Below are positions 7,707 to 15,951 of a DNA stretch of 64,000 nt, in pieces. The translations under genes and the position numbers were made by a program. Source of the stretch: JAJZOM01 sp046703545. Its GTDB lineage: Archaea > Thermoplasmatota > Thermoplasmata > Thermoplasmatales > Thermoplasmataceae. Below the pieces are notes generated by a model. It ran no database searches, was not told where the DNA came from, and worked only from the letters and a program-made list of their open reading frames with translations. Numbering within the stretch: the first letter of the stretch is position 1; each line of letters opens with the position of its first letter. The stretch covers positions 1 to 64,000 of the forward strand of contig JBJKSX010000059.1 of NCBI GenBank assembly GCA_046703545.1. Direction: 5' to 3'.

Positions 7707-8381
7707 TCAAACCCTGAGGACTTTACCCCTGGTAACCTGGAACGCCACATATAGAAGCAGAAACCCGAGTATCAGGCTTGCAAGTATGGAAAGCAGGAAC
7801 TGGTACGGGTCGTATATGTTCACCCTGATCAAGGACAGGTAACTCTGGAATTCCTGAGGAAGTGGGATTGTCCCTGAATGGGTCAACAGGAGCACCAGTA
7901 TCCTGAGGGATACTGAAACAGCCAGGGCACCCAGATAGATGGCGTGATCCAGCCTGTGAAGCAGCCTCATCACAAGAAGGTAGTAACATAGCCCGTCTGC
8001 GGCGGCAGCGTTGAGTACCAGAAGCGGGAGCAGGCTGTTGAACACTGACTGAATCTGCTGCGGAGGTATTGCAAAAGAGAAACCAGCACTGATTATTCCC
8101 TCTATGATGGAGAAGGCCGTTAACACCAGTCCGGCAACAACAATAATTGACACCACAAAGTACAGGATTATGCTTGTATAGACCGCCCTCCTCTGCTTGC
8201 GTGTGAAATATTTCCTGTAGGACAGCAGTATTGCTATGGCCACAATAGAGAGCACAATTCCAACGGCAGAAAGGTAAGAATTCAAATCAATGAAAGAACC
8301 CAGAGCCAGTATGACAAATGCGGAAGCAACACCTATTCGTGCTCTTCTTTCATCTTTCGCATGGGCAGGGTCAACATCCAT
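7707..8381 (-). CDS. multi-pass membrane protein, unknown
   Basis: This 224-aa protein has about six or seven hydrophobic spans and a short acidic/basic N-terminus (MDVDPAHAKDERRARIG). I do not recognise the family. A longer frame to TTG 8423 exists, but the TATA box at 8403-8412 on this strand lies 27 bp before ATG 8381, which makes a leaderless start there far more likely. It shares a 106-bp divergent promoter region with the XRE regulator gene, hinting that the regulator may control it. Confidence 0.7.
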   Translation of the reverse strand: MDVDPAHAKDERRARIGVASAFVILALGSFIDLNSYLSAVGIVLSIVAIAILLSYRKYFTRKQRRAVYTSIILYFVVSIIVVAGLVLTAFSIIEGIISAGFSFAIPPQQIQSVFNSLLPLLVLNAAAADGLCYYLLVMRLLHRLDHAIYLGALAVSVSLRILVLLLTHSGTIPLPQEFQSYLSLIRVNIYDPYQFLLSILASLILGFLLLYVAFQVTRGKVLRV

Positions 8382-8402
8382 TTTATTTGCATGAGGTGGG
8401 GG

Positions 8403-8412
8403 TATTTTATAT
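8403..8412 (-). promoter_or_regulatory. TATA box for the 7707-8381 membrane protein
   Basis: On the minus strand ATATAAAATA is centred about 27 bp before ATG 8381. This supports a leaderless transcript and rules against the upstream TTG 8423. Confidence 0.65.
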
Positions 8413-8451
8413 TTCACAGGCAATCTATTCGACGTTTCACGACGGACGATT

Positions 8452-8466
8452 CGACAGATTTTTAAA
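8452..8466 (+). promoter_or_regulatory. TATA/BRE-like promoter element, copy 2
   Basis: CGACAGATTTTTAAA is centred (T-run) about 25 bp before GTG 8488. Its first 14 bases are identical to the element at 2980-2993. Confidence 0.65.
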
Positions 8467-8487
8467 GTACCTGAAAATCAGTGATTC

Positions 8488-9162
8488 GTGGACATACAGG
8501 AGAAGATTGCGGGAGAAATCACAATAGCAGATAACCCCGGCGAAACAATAAGGAAGTGGAGAGAAGAATTCCAGGTTTCACAGCTCGACCTTGCCAAATA
8601 CCTTGAGATTTCACCTTCAGTCATCAGTGATTATGAATCAGGAAGAAGGAAATCACCGGGCGTGTCTTCCATCAAGAAAATTGTCAATGCCCTCGTGGAA
8701 CTTGATCTCAAGAGAGGAGGGCAGGTACTCAGGAGGTACAACAGCGGCATGCCTTCAGATGCGGTCATTGACATCAGCGACTACAACCACGACATATCGC
8801 TGGAAAGGGTAATCAGAATGATAAGCGGAACAAATTACTCCTCGGTTGGAGTTAACCGTTACATCCGCGGATACACCATAGTTGACGGGATCAAGGCCAT
8901 CCTCTCTTTTTCATACTCAGAATACAGCAAGCTCTATGGATGGTCCAGCCAGAGAATCATCTTTTTCACGGAAGTGAAGCTGGGAAGAAGCCCGATGATT
9001 GCCATAAGAGTCCATCCCCTCAAGCCGGCTGCGGTTGTCTACATCAAGCCTGACAGGATTGATGAACTTGCAATAAAGCTGGCTGATGTTGAGAACATAC
9101 CACTGATTGTCACTGAACTCGATGTTGATGAACTCTCCAAGATCATGTCATCCCTCAAGTGA
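8488..9162 (+). CDS. XRE-family transcriptional regulator (COG1709-like)
   Basis: This 224-aa protein has an N-terminal helix-turn-helix of the Cro/C1 type at about 22-70: TIRKWREEFQVSQLDLAKYL, then SPSVISDYESGRRKSPG as the recognition helix region. Residues 90-224 form a second alpha/beta domain typical of archaeal COG1709 regulators, probably for ligand sensing. The start is a leaderless GTG placed by the TATA box at 8459-8466. It lies divergent from a membrane protein and upstream of signal peptidase; either could be a target. Confidence 0.85.
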   Translation: MDIQEKIAGEITIADNPGETIRKWREEFQVSQLDLAKYLEISPSVISDYESGRRKSPGVSSIKKIVNALVELDLKRGGQVLRRYNSGMPSDAVIDISDYNHDISLERVIRMISGTNYSSVGVNRYIRGYTIVDGIKAILSFSYSEYSKLYGWSSQRIIFFTEVKLGRSPMIAIRVHPLKPAAVVYIKPDRIDELAIKLADVENIPLIVTELDVDELSKIMSSLK

Positions 9163-9229
9163 CTGATTCTGAAACACCACATTTCTTTCTTTATATGGCA
9201 TAGACAAGGATTTTACGATATTATGTGAT

Positions 9230-10039
9230 GTGCATACTCTCATGAAACTTCTTTCCGGTCCCGTGATTGCAGTGGCCATAATTCTTGGAATACTTTTAGG
9301 ACTCACTGTGTACTCCGGGGTGTTTCCGCCTGTTTCTGTTGTGGAATCTGGGAGCATGCAGCATTCTCCTGACTGGCAGATAGGCGTAATAAACACAGGG
9401 GATGTTGTTGTGGTGAAGAAAGTGTCAGACCCTGTGAAGGACGTCACAACCTATGTCCAGGGCAGAACATCCAATTTCAGCACATACGGGGACTATGGAA
9501 ATGTGATTCTCTACCATGACATGAATGGACTGGTGATCATCCACCGTGCCATGTTTTATCTTGCCTGGAACAACAGCCAGCCAGTGGTCCAGGGTTACGC
9601 CAACCAGAGCTGGATAACGGTCAAGAGCACCTACATCCTCCTGAAAGACGTAGGTTTCACCCACCGTAACCTGATTGTTCTCCTGAACGGGCTGCAGAAC
9701 GAGAGCGGCTACATAACCATGGGAGACCATAATCTTGCCATATCCACAACCATAGTGGGGAATCTCACTGCATACGTTGCAGCGGACGAGAATGTCAACA
9801 TCATGCCACATCCAGTAACCCAGGCAGAGGTGGTTGGCATTGCACAGGGCCAGATTCCCTGGTTTGGGCTCATAAAGCTGAACATAATGAGGCTTCAGGG
9901 GAATTGGCCATTCTACAGTGATGTGCCAGGGCACAGCTACGAATACCTGGCAGTCTCCCTGGCTGTCATCGTGGCTGCAATATTCTTCCCCTACGACAGG
10001 GTGCTTAGCTCCAAGAACAAGAAAAACAATAAGAGATAG
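9230..10039 (+). CDS. signal peptidase I, archaeal Ser-His-Asp type
   Basis: This 269-aa membrane protease removes signal peptides on the outer face of the cytoplasmic membrane. It has an N-terminal anchor (about 10-30), catalytic Ser42 in VVESGSM, His105 in VIIHRA (the ER/archaeal replacement of the bacterial Lys), and Asp166 in GYITMGDHN. A second membrane span lies near the C-terminus (YLAVSLAVIVAAIFF), followed by a basic tail. It is longer than minimal archaeal SPases because of an insert around 110-150. The start is GTG 9230; ATG 9242 is possible. The next gene is 10 bp downstream and probably co-transcribed. Confidence 0.9.
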   Translation: MHTLMKLLSGPVIAVAIILGILLGLTVYSGVFPPVSVVESGSMQHSPDWQIGVINTGDVVVVKKVSDPVKDVTTYVQGRTSNFSTYGDYGNVILYHDMNGLVIIHRAMFYLAWNNSQPVVQGYANQSWITVKSTYILLKDVGFTHRNLIVLLNGLQNESGYITMGDHNLAISTTIVGNLTAYVAADENVNIMPHPVTQAEVVGIAQGQIPWFGLIKLNIMRLQGNWPFYSDVPGHSYEYLAVSLAVIVAAIFFPYDRVLSSKNKKNNKR

Positions 10040-10049
10040 GAAGGTATGG

Positions 10050-10493
10050 ATGAGCATGGATCCAGTCGCCATAGCTGCACTGACACTCTCGATCATCTCG
10101 ATCCTGCTTTGGGTCTTCACGTTCCTGTCCCCAAGACTGGCGGCAGGTAACCTGGCAGGCAATTCTATAAAACACAGGGGCGAAGAACCGGCTCCGGAGA
10201 ATAAGGAAACGGGGTCCTCACTCGCTGTCCCAGAGAACAAGCAAACGCCAGTTGCTGCTGTTGGTTCCCAGGACCGGGAGTCCCAGTTCATGAGCGATAC
10301 CCAGAAATTCTCCAACATGGTGCACAAGAATCTGGAGATACTCAACACCAGGGTTGGAGTCAAGTTCAGCGTGAAGCCCCTATCCGAGAATTACTCTGTC
10401 AAAAGGAAGGGCCCGAACTTCGTGGACTCCATGGATATTTCCGAAGATGAAGACGAAAGGATGCTCTCCGACGAAAGTGACGGGGAAAACTAG
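10050..10493 (+). CDS. single-span membrane protein with acidic tail, unknown
   Basis: This 147-aa protein has one N-terminal membrane span (AIAALTLSIISILLWVFTFL, about 6-25). It is followed by a Pro/Glu/Lys-rich, probably disordered linker, a short helical part around 80-110, and an acidic end (SEDEDERMLSDESDGEN). No family is recognised. GGAAGG at 10040-10045 is a good ribosome-binding site for ATG 10050. Its tight position after signal peptidase suggests an accessory of that enzyme or of secretion. Its stop overlaps that of the convergent ftsY by 4 bp. Confidence 0.7.
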   Translation: MSMDPVAIAALTLSIISILLWVFTFLSPRLAAGNLAGNSIKHRGEEPAPENKETGSSLAVPENKQTPVAAVGSQDRESQFMSDTQKFSNMVHKNLEILNTRVGVKFSVKPLSENYSVKRKGPNFVDSMDISEDEDERMLSDESDGEN

Positions 10494-11365
10494 TCTGGAA
10501 GTATTCTTTCCAGGTACCACTGGGGATCGAAAGGCTGGAGGTCATCCATTTCCTGCCCCACACCAATAAACAGTATGGGCTTTTTCAGCTGGTCGGAAAT
10601 GGTCAGGATCGCACCGCCTCTTGCATCAGTGTCCAGTTTGGTGAGGATAACAGCATCGAATGGTGTTTCCTTAAGGAACGTCTCGGCCTGATGGACAGCG
10701 TCCTGCCCAATCATAGCATCCAGGACAAGTATGGTCATGTCAGGCTTTGCAACCCTCCTCATCTTCTTCATTTCCTCGAGGAGGTTCTTGTTTGTCTGCA
10801 TCCTTCCTGCTGAGTCTATGAGAACATAATCCAGTTTCCTTGCATTTGCATGCTCAATTGCATCGAATGCCACTGACGCAGGATCACTTCCCGCTTCATG
10901 CTTGATGAGGTTCACGCCTACCCTCTCGGAAAGGATGGCCAGTTGTTCAATGGCCCCGGCCCTGAATGTGTCGGATGCTGCAAGAACCACTCTCCTGTTG
11001 TTCTTCTTCAGGTAATGCGCCATTTTTGACACGGTCGTTGTCTTGCCTGTTCCGTTTATGCCAAGGAAAAGCACAACAAACGGTTTCTTTCCCGGGTTGA
11101 GCATGTCAAAATCAGTGGTGTTCTCTGTGAGGATGTTGGTGAGTGATTCCCTGAGTGCCTCCATCACCTCGGCTCTGGAGATCCTTTTTTTGGCCCTGGA
11201 TATGAAACCGGCCATTTCATCCACAATTCTCTCAGCAGTGTCAAATGAAACATCAGATTCCAGCAGAATGTTCCTGATGCTTTCCTCAATGTCGGTTTTC
11301 CGGATCTCTTCGCCCGGGACTTCCTGGACGGCCTTTCCGAACTTCTTCTTCAGTGACTCAAACAT
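10490..11365 (-). CDS. ftsY: signal recognition particle receptor FtsY
   Basis: This 291-aa SRP-type GTPase docks SRP-ribosome complexes at the membrane. The N domain is about 1-90 and the G domain follows: G1 GINGTGKTT (102-110), DTFRAGA insertion-box motif, G3 DSAGRMQTN, G4 TKLDTDARGGA, and the closing GVGQEMDDLQPFDP. It lacks the long acidic A domain of some bacteria, as usual in archaea. The start is ATG 11365, one base after the pfdA stop; the frame remains open upstream within pfdA, but that part is not FtsY-like. Its partner SRP54 is at 38735-40108. Confidence 0.96.
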   Translation of the reverse strand: MFESLKKKFGKAVQEVPGEEIRKTDIEESIRNILLESDVSFDTAERIVDEMAGFISRAKKRISRAEVMEALRESLTNILTENTTDFDMLNPGKKPFVVLFLGINGTGKTTTVSKMAHYLKKNNRRVVLAASDTFRAGAIEQLAILSERVGVNLIKHEAGSDPASVAFDAIEHANARKLDYVLIDSAGRMQTNKNLLEEMKKMRRVAKPDMTILVLDAMIGQDAVHQAETFLKETPFDAVILTKLDTDARGGAILTISDQLKKPILFIGVGQEMDDLQPFDPQWYLERILPD

Positions 11366-11366
11366 T

Positions 11367-11786
11367 TCAGCTCTTCTGGTTCTGTTCTGCCTGTGCCTGC
11401 TGCACCAGTGAAACAAGTGAGTTGTACCTTCCGGAGATGTCGGATCTCCTGGACTGGACATTCTGGATAGACTCATCAAGCTCCTTGACGTTCTTTTCAA
11501 GCCTTTCCACGCTCAGTTTTGGGTCTTCTTCCACATACAGGTTTGAACCTATCGGGACCAGAAGCCTTTCCTTGGGGTCGATGTTGGCCTTTATGAAAAT
11601 TCCTGCACCCAGTGATACTTTCACATCATTGGAAGTGGCAATTGCCTCATCCTTCAGTGCTGAATAGGCCTTTCTAACTTCGTCCATTCCTCTTGCCAGC
11701 ACAGAAAGCTGGTTGTCAAGGGACTCCATCAGGGAACGGAGATAATTGAGTTCTTCTGCAACGTTAAAGTCATTTGTGTTTTCCAT
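11367..11786 (-). CDS. pfdA: prefoldin alpha subunit
   Basis: This 139-aa subunit belongs to the hexameric chaperone prefoldin (GimC), which passes unfolded proteins to the thermosome. It has the expected plan: two coiled-coil helices (about 6-48 and 90-135) joined by a beta-hairpin core containing VSLGAGIFIKANIDPKERLL and VPIGSNLYVE, which matches the alpha class. The start overlaps the end of pgk by 17 bp and the stop is 1 bp before ftsY, so it is the middle gene of a pgk-pfdA-ftsY operon. The pfdA-ftsY pairing is common in Euryarchaeota. Confidence 0.94.
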   Translation of the reverse strand: MENTNDFNVAEELNYLRSLMESLDNQLSVLARGMDEVRKAYSALKDEAIATSNDVKVSLGAGIFIKANIDPKERLLVPIGSNLYVEEDPKLSVERLEKNVKELDESIQNVQSRRSDISGRYNSLVSLVQQAQAEQNQKS

Positions 11787-13035
11787 AATCTCTCTCCTGG
11801 AAGATATTCATGCTCTCTTCTAAGGCCTCTAGTACTGGCATTGCCTCACCTGATAAATAGCTTATCAGTGCCCCTCCGCCCGTGGAAGCGTGGGTTATGC
11901 CGTTCATCAGCCTGAGCTTTTCAAGTGCATTCAGTGTGTGGCCTCCACCAGCAATGGTCAGGCCTTCGTTCTCAGCCACGGCCTCTAGTATTTCCCTGGT
12001 GCCCACGGAATACTCCTCGATCTCATACATTCCCATGGGCCCGTTGAGGAAGATTGCCTTGGCATTCTTGATCTCATTCACGAACCTCTCCACGGATTTG
12101 AGCCCGATATCCGCCAGGATCTGGTCGTCGGGAACACTCTCGCCCGAGTTGTGTGCCTTGCCCGATGGATTAAGCACAAAATCCTCCGGCAGAAGTATTT
12201 TGTCTCCATATTTGTCAAGGAGTTCCTTGCAGGTCTTGAGCAGTTTTTCGTGGTCTTTGTTGTTCTTTATTATGAAATCCTTGTTTTTCTTGCCTATGTT
12301 AAAGCCTTTGGCCCAGAGGAATACGTTTGCAACGACACCTCCGGTGATTATCCTGTCGACAACCTTGTTCTTGAGGAAACCTTTGCTGACGTTCACGCTG
12401 TCATCAATCTTGGACCCTGCCAGGATGGCAACCTTTGGATGCGCGTTACCGAAAGTGAACTTGTCAAGCGCGGACACTTCCCTCTCTATCAACCTTCCCG
12501 CTATATTGGGCTTCGTTCTCCTGAACCCAACCAGGGAGGTTTGCGCCCTGTGGATTGCGGGAAACGCATCTATGACGAAATAGTCGAACAGCTCTCCCAG
12601 GTTCCTTACAAAATGTGACGATTCAACCAGTTGAGCATCCATGGCATCAATCATGGTCTCCTCGGAATAGAAACGGGTATTCTCCAGCATGATGATTTCC
12701 CCGTCTTCCATGTTGCGGATGCTGTTTCTCGCCACTGACCCAAAGAGTGAATCGACAAACTGGATGCTCCTGCCTGTGAGCTTCTCCATCTGTTCCGCAT
12801 GTTTCCTGAGGGAAGTGAAGTCATCTTTTCCCGGCCTGCTCTGATGTGCAACAATGACAAGCTTTGAATTGTGGAGTTCCTTGATTGTGTCCAGATGTGA
12901 GATGAACCTGGAAAGACCCATCACCTCACCGTTTATGGGATTTATAGGAGAATTTATGTCTATCCGGAGGTAAACCCGCTTGCCCTGAAAGTTGAACTGG
13001 TCGAGCGTGAAAAACTTAGCCGGTGAGAAAGCCAT
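11770..13035 (-). CDS. pgk: phosphoglycerate kinase
   Basis: This 421-aa glycolytic/gluconeogenic enzyme transfers phosphate between 1,3-bisphosphoglycerate and ADP. Visible motifs are the substrate strand VYLRIDINSPINP, the basic patch HQSRPG, LENTRFYSEE, the nucleotide region AILAGSKIDDS and FLNGPMGMYE, and the ending HASTGGGALISYLSG. The 432-aa frame opens at 13068, but the TATA box at 13057-13066 sits 26 bp before ATG 13035 (MAFSPAKFF), so I use that leaderless start. Confidence 0.96.
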   Translation of the reverse strand: MAFSPAKFFTLDQFNFQGKRVYLRIDINSPINPINGEVMGLSRFISHLDTIKELHNSKLVIVAHQSRPGKDDFTSLRKHAEQMEKLTGRSIQFVDSLFGSVARNSIRNMEDGEIIMLENTRFYSEETMIDAMDAQLVESSHFVRNLGELFDYFVIDAFPAIHRAQTSLVGFRRTKPNIAGRLIEREVSALDKFTFGNAHPKVAILAGSKIDDSVNVSKGFLKNKVVDRIITGGVVANVFLWAKGFNIGKKNKDFIIKNNKDHEKLLKTCKELLDKYGDKILLPEDFVLNPSGKAHNSGESVPDDQILADIGLKSVERFVNEIKNAKAIFLNGPMGMYEIEEYSVGTREILEAVAENEGLTIAGGGHTLNALEKLRLMNGITHASTGGGALISYLSGEAMPVLEALEESMNIFQERDYGKHK

Positions 13036-13056
13036 TTGTACGTTATCGAACAGAAC

Positions 13057-13066
13057 ACATATATTC
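13057..13066 (-). promoter_or_regulatory. TATA box for pgk operon
   Basis: GAATATATGT on the minus strand is centred about 26 bp before ATG 13035. It drives pgk-pfdA-ftsY as a leaderless transcript. A second TATA-like run (AAATATGA at about 13088-13095) faces the divergent nucleotidyltransferase gene. Confidence 0.6.
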
Positions 13067-13120
13067 ATTTCTACAAGCCGGCATGAAAAATATGAATAGT
13101 TGAAAAACCATCAGAATGTG

Positions 13121-13855
13121 ATGAAGGGCGTCATCACTGCAGCCGGACTCGGAACAAGGTCAGGGCTGGACGGAAAAATGCGCAAGGAGATGCTCCCGGT
13201 CTATGACTTCAGGGAAGGCAGGCTTGTGCTGAGGCCCATTATTGACGTTTTGTTGACAGGCTACAGGGCCAATGGAATAGTGAAATCTGCTGTTGTCCTG
13301 GATCCATCAGACAGGTGGACAAGGGAGTACATTGAAGTTGAGTTTCCAGAAGTGGAAATACTGCTCCAGGAAGAGAAACGGGGATTCGGGCATGCGGTGC
13401 TGATGGCACAGGATTTCGTTGGCGACGACAGTTTCATACTTAATGCAGGCGACGGCATGGTGCTTCGGAAGAATGTCATGAAGGAGATGGCTGCCTGGAA
13501 ATCCAATGGCGTATACCTTACATTGATGACCGTCACAAACCCTGAGAGATATGGCACAGCCGAGATCCAGCTGGTGGACGGCACTCCCACCGTGAAAGGC
13601 CTGGTTGAGAAGTCACCAAATCCCCCATCCAACTTTGCCCTCTGCGCACTTTACAGGCTCCCCAGTTCCATATTTGAGCATCTTTCCCGCCATACCGGGA
13701 AGAACATTGAACTCACACCCTCCATCGACGCGCTCATCAGATCAGGAATGGAAACAAAGGCCACGGTCATTGACAGGAAGGACTGGATAAGCGTTGGAAG
13801 GGCCGAAGGGTACATAGATGTGCTGAAATCAACACTGGAAAACTGCAAAAAATAG
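13121..13855 (+). CDS. sugar-1-phosphate nucleotidyltransferase (GalU-like)
   Basis: This 244-aa nucleotidyltransferase has the N-terminal signature MKGVITAAGLGTRSG, with the Lys of KEMLPVYD as in the KxMLPv motif of GalU/RmlA enzymes. It also has EEKRGFGHAVLMAQ and the metal Asp in FILNAGDGMV. It should activate glucose 1-phosphate (UTP or dTTP) to a nucleotide sugar. It converges, with a 2-bp gap, on a UDP-sulfoquinovose synthase-like gene that would use UDP-glucose, so UTP is the likelier donor. TTG 13100 is an alternative start, but ATG 13121 matches family N-termini. Confidence 0.88.
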   Translation: MKGVITAAGLGTRSGLDGKMRKEMLPVYDFREGRLVLRPIIDVLLTGYRANGIVKSAVVLDPSDRWTREYIEVEFPEVEILLQEEKRGFGHAVLMAQDFVGDDSFILNAGDGMVLRKNVMKEMAAWKSNGVYLTLMTVTNPERYGTAEIQLVDGTPTVKGLVEKSPNPPSNFALCALYRLPSSIFEHLSRHTGKNIELTPSIDALIRSGMETKATVIDRKDWISVGRAEGYIDVLKSTLENCKK

Positions 13856-13857
13856 GG

Positions 13858-15027
13858 TTATTTTGTGGAACTCTCGCTCCACACGGTTCTTGGCTCTATT
13901 ACTTCCTTAAGCCCCTCTATCTTCTTGCAGAACCTCTTGAGGTCCTTCAGGATGATCTTCACCTCGTCCTTCAGTTCCCTGGACCTCCTGTACCCAAGAG
14001 CAGCAAGCTTCTCATGTGCAGGGTTGTAATAGTGCTCCTCGGCCTCCATCCTGGGGTTGGGGACACTCCTGATCTCCGGGACCTCCTTGTACTTCCTGCT
14101 GTAGACTTCCTGGACCATTTCTGCGAGCTCCCTGACGGAGTAATGCTCATCAAACTGGTTGAATACCCTGTACTCGCCTTCTACAGGTGGATTTGAAAGT
14201 GCGAGGTCAAGGCAGGTGATGCTGTCCTCAAGGGAGAGGAAGCCCCTGGTCTGTCCGCCTTTTCCATAGGGTGTTATGGGCATGCCCACCGTGGCCTGGG
14301 CACAGAACCTGTTGAGTGCAGTTCCCCAGACCTCGTCAATGTCAAACCTTGTGAAAAGCCGGGTCTGGTCTATTTCCTTTGTCCTGGTTCCATAGACCAC
14401 CCCCTGCATGACATCGGTGATCCTGAGCTTCCAAACCCTGTTGGCGAACATCAGGTTGTTGCTGTCATGAACCTTTGTCCAGTGGTACCATGATCCTGCC
14501 TGCTTTGGGAATGGGAGGAAGTCCTTCCTTCCGTTGTACTCAATTTCGAAGAAGCCTTCTGGAATGTCTATGTTTGGAGTTCCATATTCACCCATTGTCC
14601 CCAGTTTCAGTATGTGGGCGTCGGGGACAATCTCCTTGACGGCGTAAATGAGGTTCAGGGTGCTGACTATATTCTTCACCATTGTATCAGTGGCCTGCTT
14701 CAGGCCTATCATGGAATAGGGTGCGGACCTCTGTTCCGCAAGATGAACTATGGCATCCGGCTTTTCCTTGCGCATCACGTCAAGGAAGAATTCTGGGTCG
14801 CTCACGTCGCCCCTGTAGAATGTGATGGTTTTTCCCGTCTTTTCCTTCAGCCTCTTGAGCCTTTCATTGAATGAGGGTATTGGAGTCACTGATTCAGAAT
14901 CCACTTCCTTGACCCTCTTCCTTGTAAAGAAATTGTCAACGCCCACGACTTCATTTCCTTTCAGAACTTCTCTGAGTGCAAGCGGCCATCCTATGTAGCC
15001 GTCAATGCCCAGTATCATGACCTTCAT
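13858..15027 (-). CDS. UDP-sulfoquinovose synthase-like (SQD1/Agl3) epimerase
   Basis: This 389-aa extended short-chain dehydrogenase has SQD1-type signatures: nucleotide loop LGIDGYIGWPLA (SQD1 has GxDGYxGW), HLAEQRSAPYSM, TMGEYGTPNIDIPEG with the catalytic Thr, and YHWTK as the YxxxK pair. The family adds sulfite to UDP-glucose to make UDP-sulfoquinovose. In Sulfolobus (Agl3) this feeds S-layer N-glycans, and sulfonated sugars are known from Thermoplasma glycans. ATG 15027 (MKVMILG) is chosen because TAAAAATCT at 15051-15059 reads as a TATA box 27 bp upstream. Confidence 0.88.
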   Translation of the reverse strand: MKVMILGIDGYIGWPLALREVLKGNEVVGVDNFFTRKRVKEVDSESVTPIPSFNERLKRLKEKTGKTITFYRGDVSDPEFFLDVMRKEKPDAIVHLAEQRSAPYSMIGLKQATDTMVKNIVSTLNLIYAVKEIVPDAHILKLGTMGEYGTPNIDIPEGFFEIEYNGRKDFLPFPKQAGSWYHWTKVHDSNNLMFANRVWKLRITDVMQGVVYGTRTKEIDQTRLFTRFDIDEVWGTALNRFCAQATVGMPITPYGKGGQTRGFLSLEDSITCLDLALSNPPVEGEYRVFNQFDEHYSVRELAEMVQEVYSRKYKEVPEIRSVPNPRMEAEEHYYNPAHEKLAALGYRRSRELKDEVKIILKDLKRFCKKIEGLKEVIEPRTVWSESSTK

Positions 15028-15050
15028 TTTATCCAGATTGTGCATTAGGC

Positions 15051-15059
15051 TAAAAATCT
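15051..15059 (-). promoter_or_regulatory. TATA box for the UDP-sulfoquinovose synthase-like gene
   Basis: AGATTTTTA on the minus strand is centred about 27 bp before ATG 15027. This supports a leaderless start 18 bp inside the longest open frame. Confidence 0.55.
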
Positions 15060-15114
15060 TGCCGGACTCTGCAAATCCACACTGTCTGTCAAAAAGTGAG
15101 AAATGGGGTAATGT

Positions 15115-15798
15115 TCAGGATGCCTGAGCATCCTTAACGCTATCAAGTCCTCTGGTTGCAAAGAGGTAGACCAACACATAGAACAGGGCGAAAAGCGGAA
15201 TAAGGTACAGGTCACTGACGCCGGCAAATGATTCTGCATACCAGAAAGCAGCAAAACTGAGGAGAATTGCCGACACTGCTGTCTTCACTGTGGCCTGTTT
15301 CACTTTCCTGATCTGTGACCTCAGCAGATACGCTGCAACAACAACAATGGCTATTCCCAGCAAGAGACCCACACCCGTTGAGTCATAGTTCTCCGGGAAA
15401 AGGGCAACCAGTACAATGGCGGCCTCAAATGCCTCAACGAGCCCAACTGAGTATGCCGTGGCAAGCACCCCCTTCTCTCCCTCTTCATGTTTCTGCTGGC
15501 TTGGAGGGCCCTGCCTCTGGAACCTGTATGCCCTCCGGGCGCTCTTTGCCAGCCTCTGCCCGAAGTACAGAAGAAGCGTAGCCGAGACGAGCCGCACATA
15601 GAATATGGGCAGGAGTGTTATGAAATTGCCAACTACCATTGTTGGAATCAGGACTGTGACAACCCCCAGCGAAACCGCCCCATAGGCTGAGGAGCTTCTC
15701 GAATCGGCATAAAGGGCCATTCCCACCGCGGTGGCTTCCGACATCTCCAGCACTGTAATACCCAGCGCAGCAAGGAGAATCCCGATGTTGAAGTCCAT
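15115..15798 (-). CDS. membrane protein with repeated E-x-x-E-A motif (COG4280-like)
   Basis: This 227-aa protein has about seven hydrophobic spans and a charged central loop (about 85-112). Span 1 contains LEMSEATAVGMAL and the span after the loop contains VEAFEAAIVLVAL. The two halves look like an internal duplication, each carrying an intramembrane acidic pair. This plan recalls two-repeat cation transporters (FTR1, GDT1, LysE-type), but I cannot assign a substrate. I believe it belongs to COG4280 predicted membrane proteins. It diverges from marC across 153 bp. Confidence 0.72.
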   Translation of the reverse strand: MDFNIGILLAALGITVLEMSEATAVGMALYADSRSSSAYGAVSLGVVTVLIPTMVVGNFITLLPIFYVRLVSATLLLYFGQRLAKSARRAYRFQRQGPPSQQKHEEGEKGVLATAYSVGLVEAFEAAIVLVALFPENYDSTGVGLLLGIAIVVVAAYLLRSQIRKVKQATVKTAVSAILLSFAAFWYAESFAGVSDLYLIPLFALFYVLVYLFATRGLDSVKDAQAS

Positions 15799-15951
15799 TG
15801 CCCAACAATAGCACGGGAATATTTAGGAATATCACCCTCCCGGCACTTACCCTCGGTGTTATAAATACGTCAAGTTTTATGAAAGGCGTAGTTTGAAATT
15901 GAGGAAGCCATCTAGTAGATTTAACCCGTAACCGGGAGGAGAAAGATCTCA

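Noticed and set aside
9425..10363. Leftward 312-codon open frame
   Set aside because: It lies entirely opposite signal peptidase and its partner, both of which have clear motifs or start signals; its own translation is Cys/His-rich without any domain.
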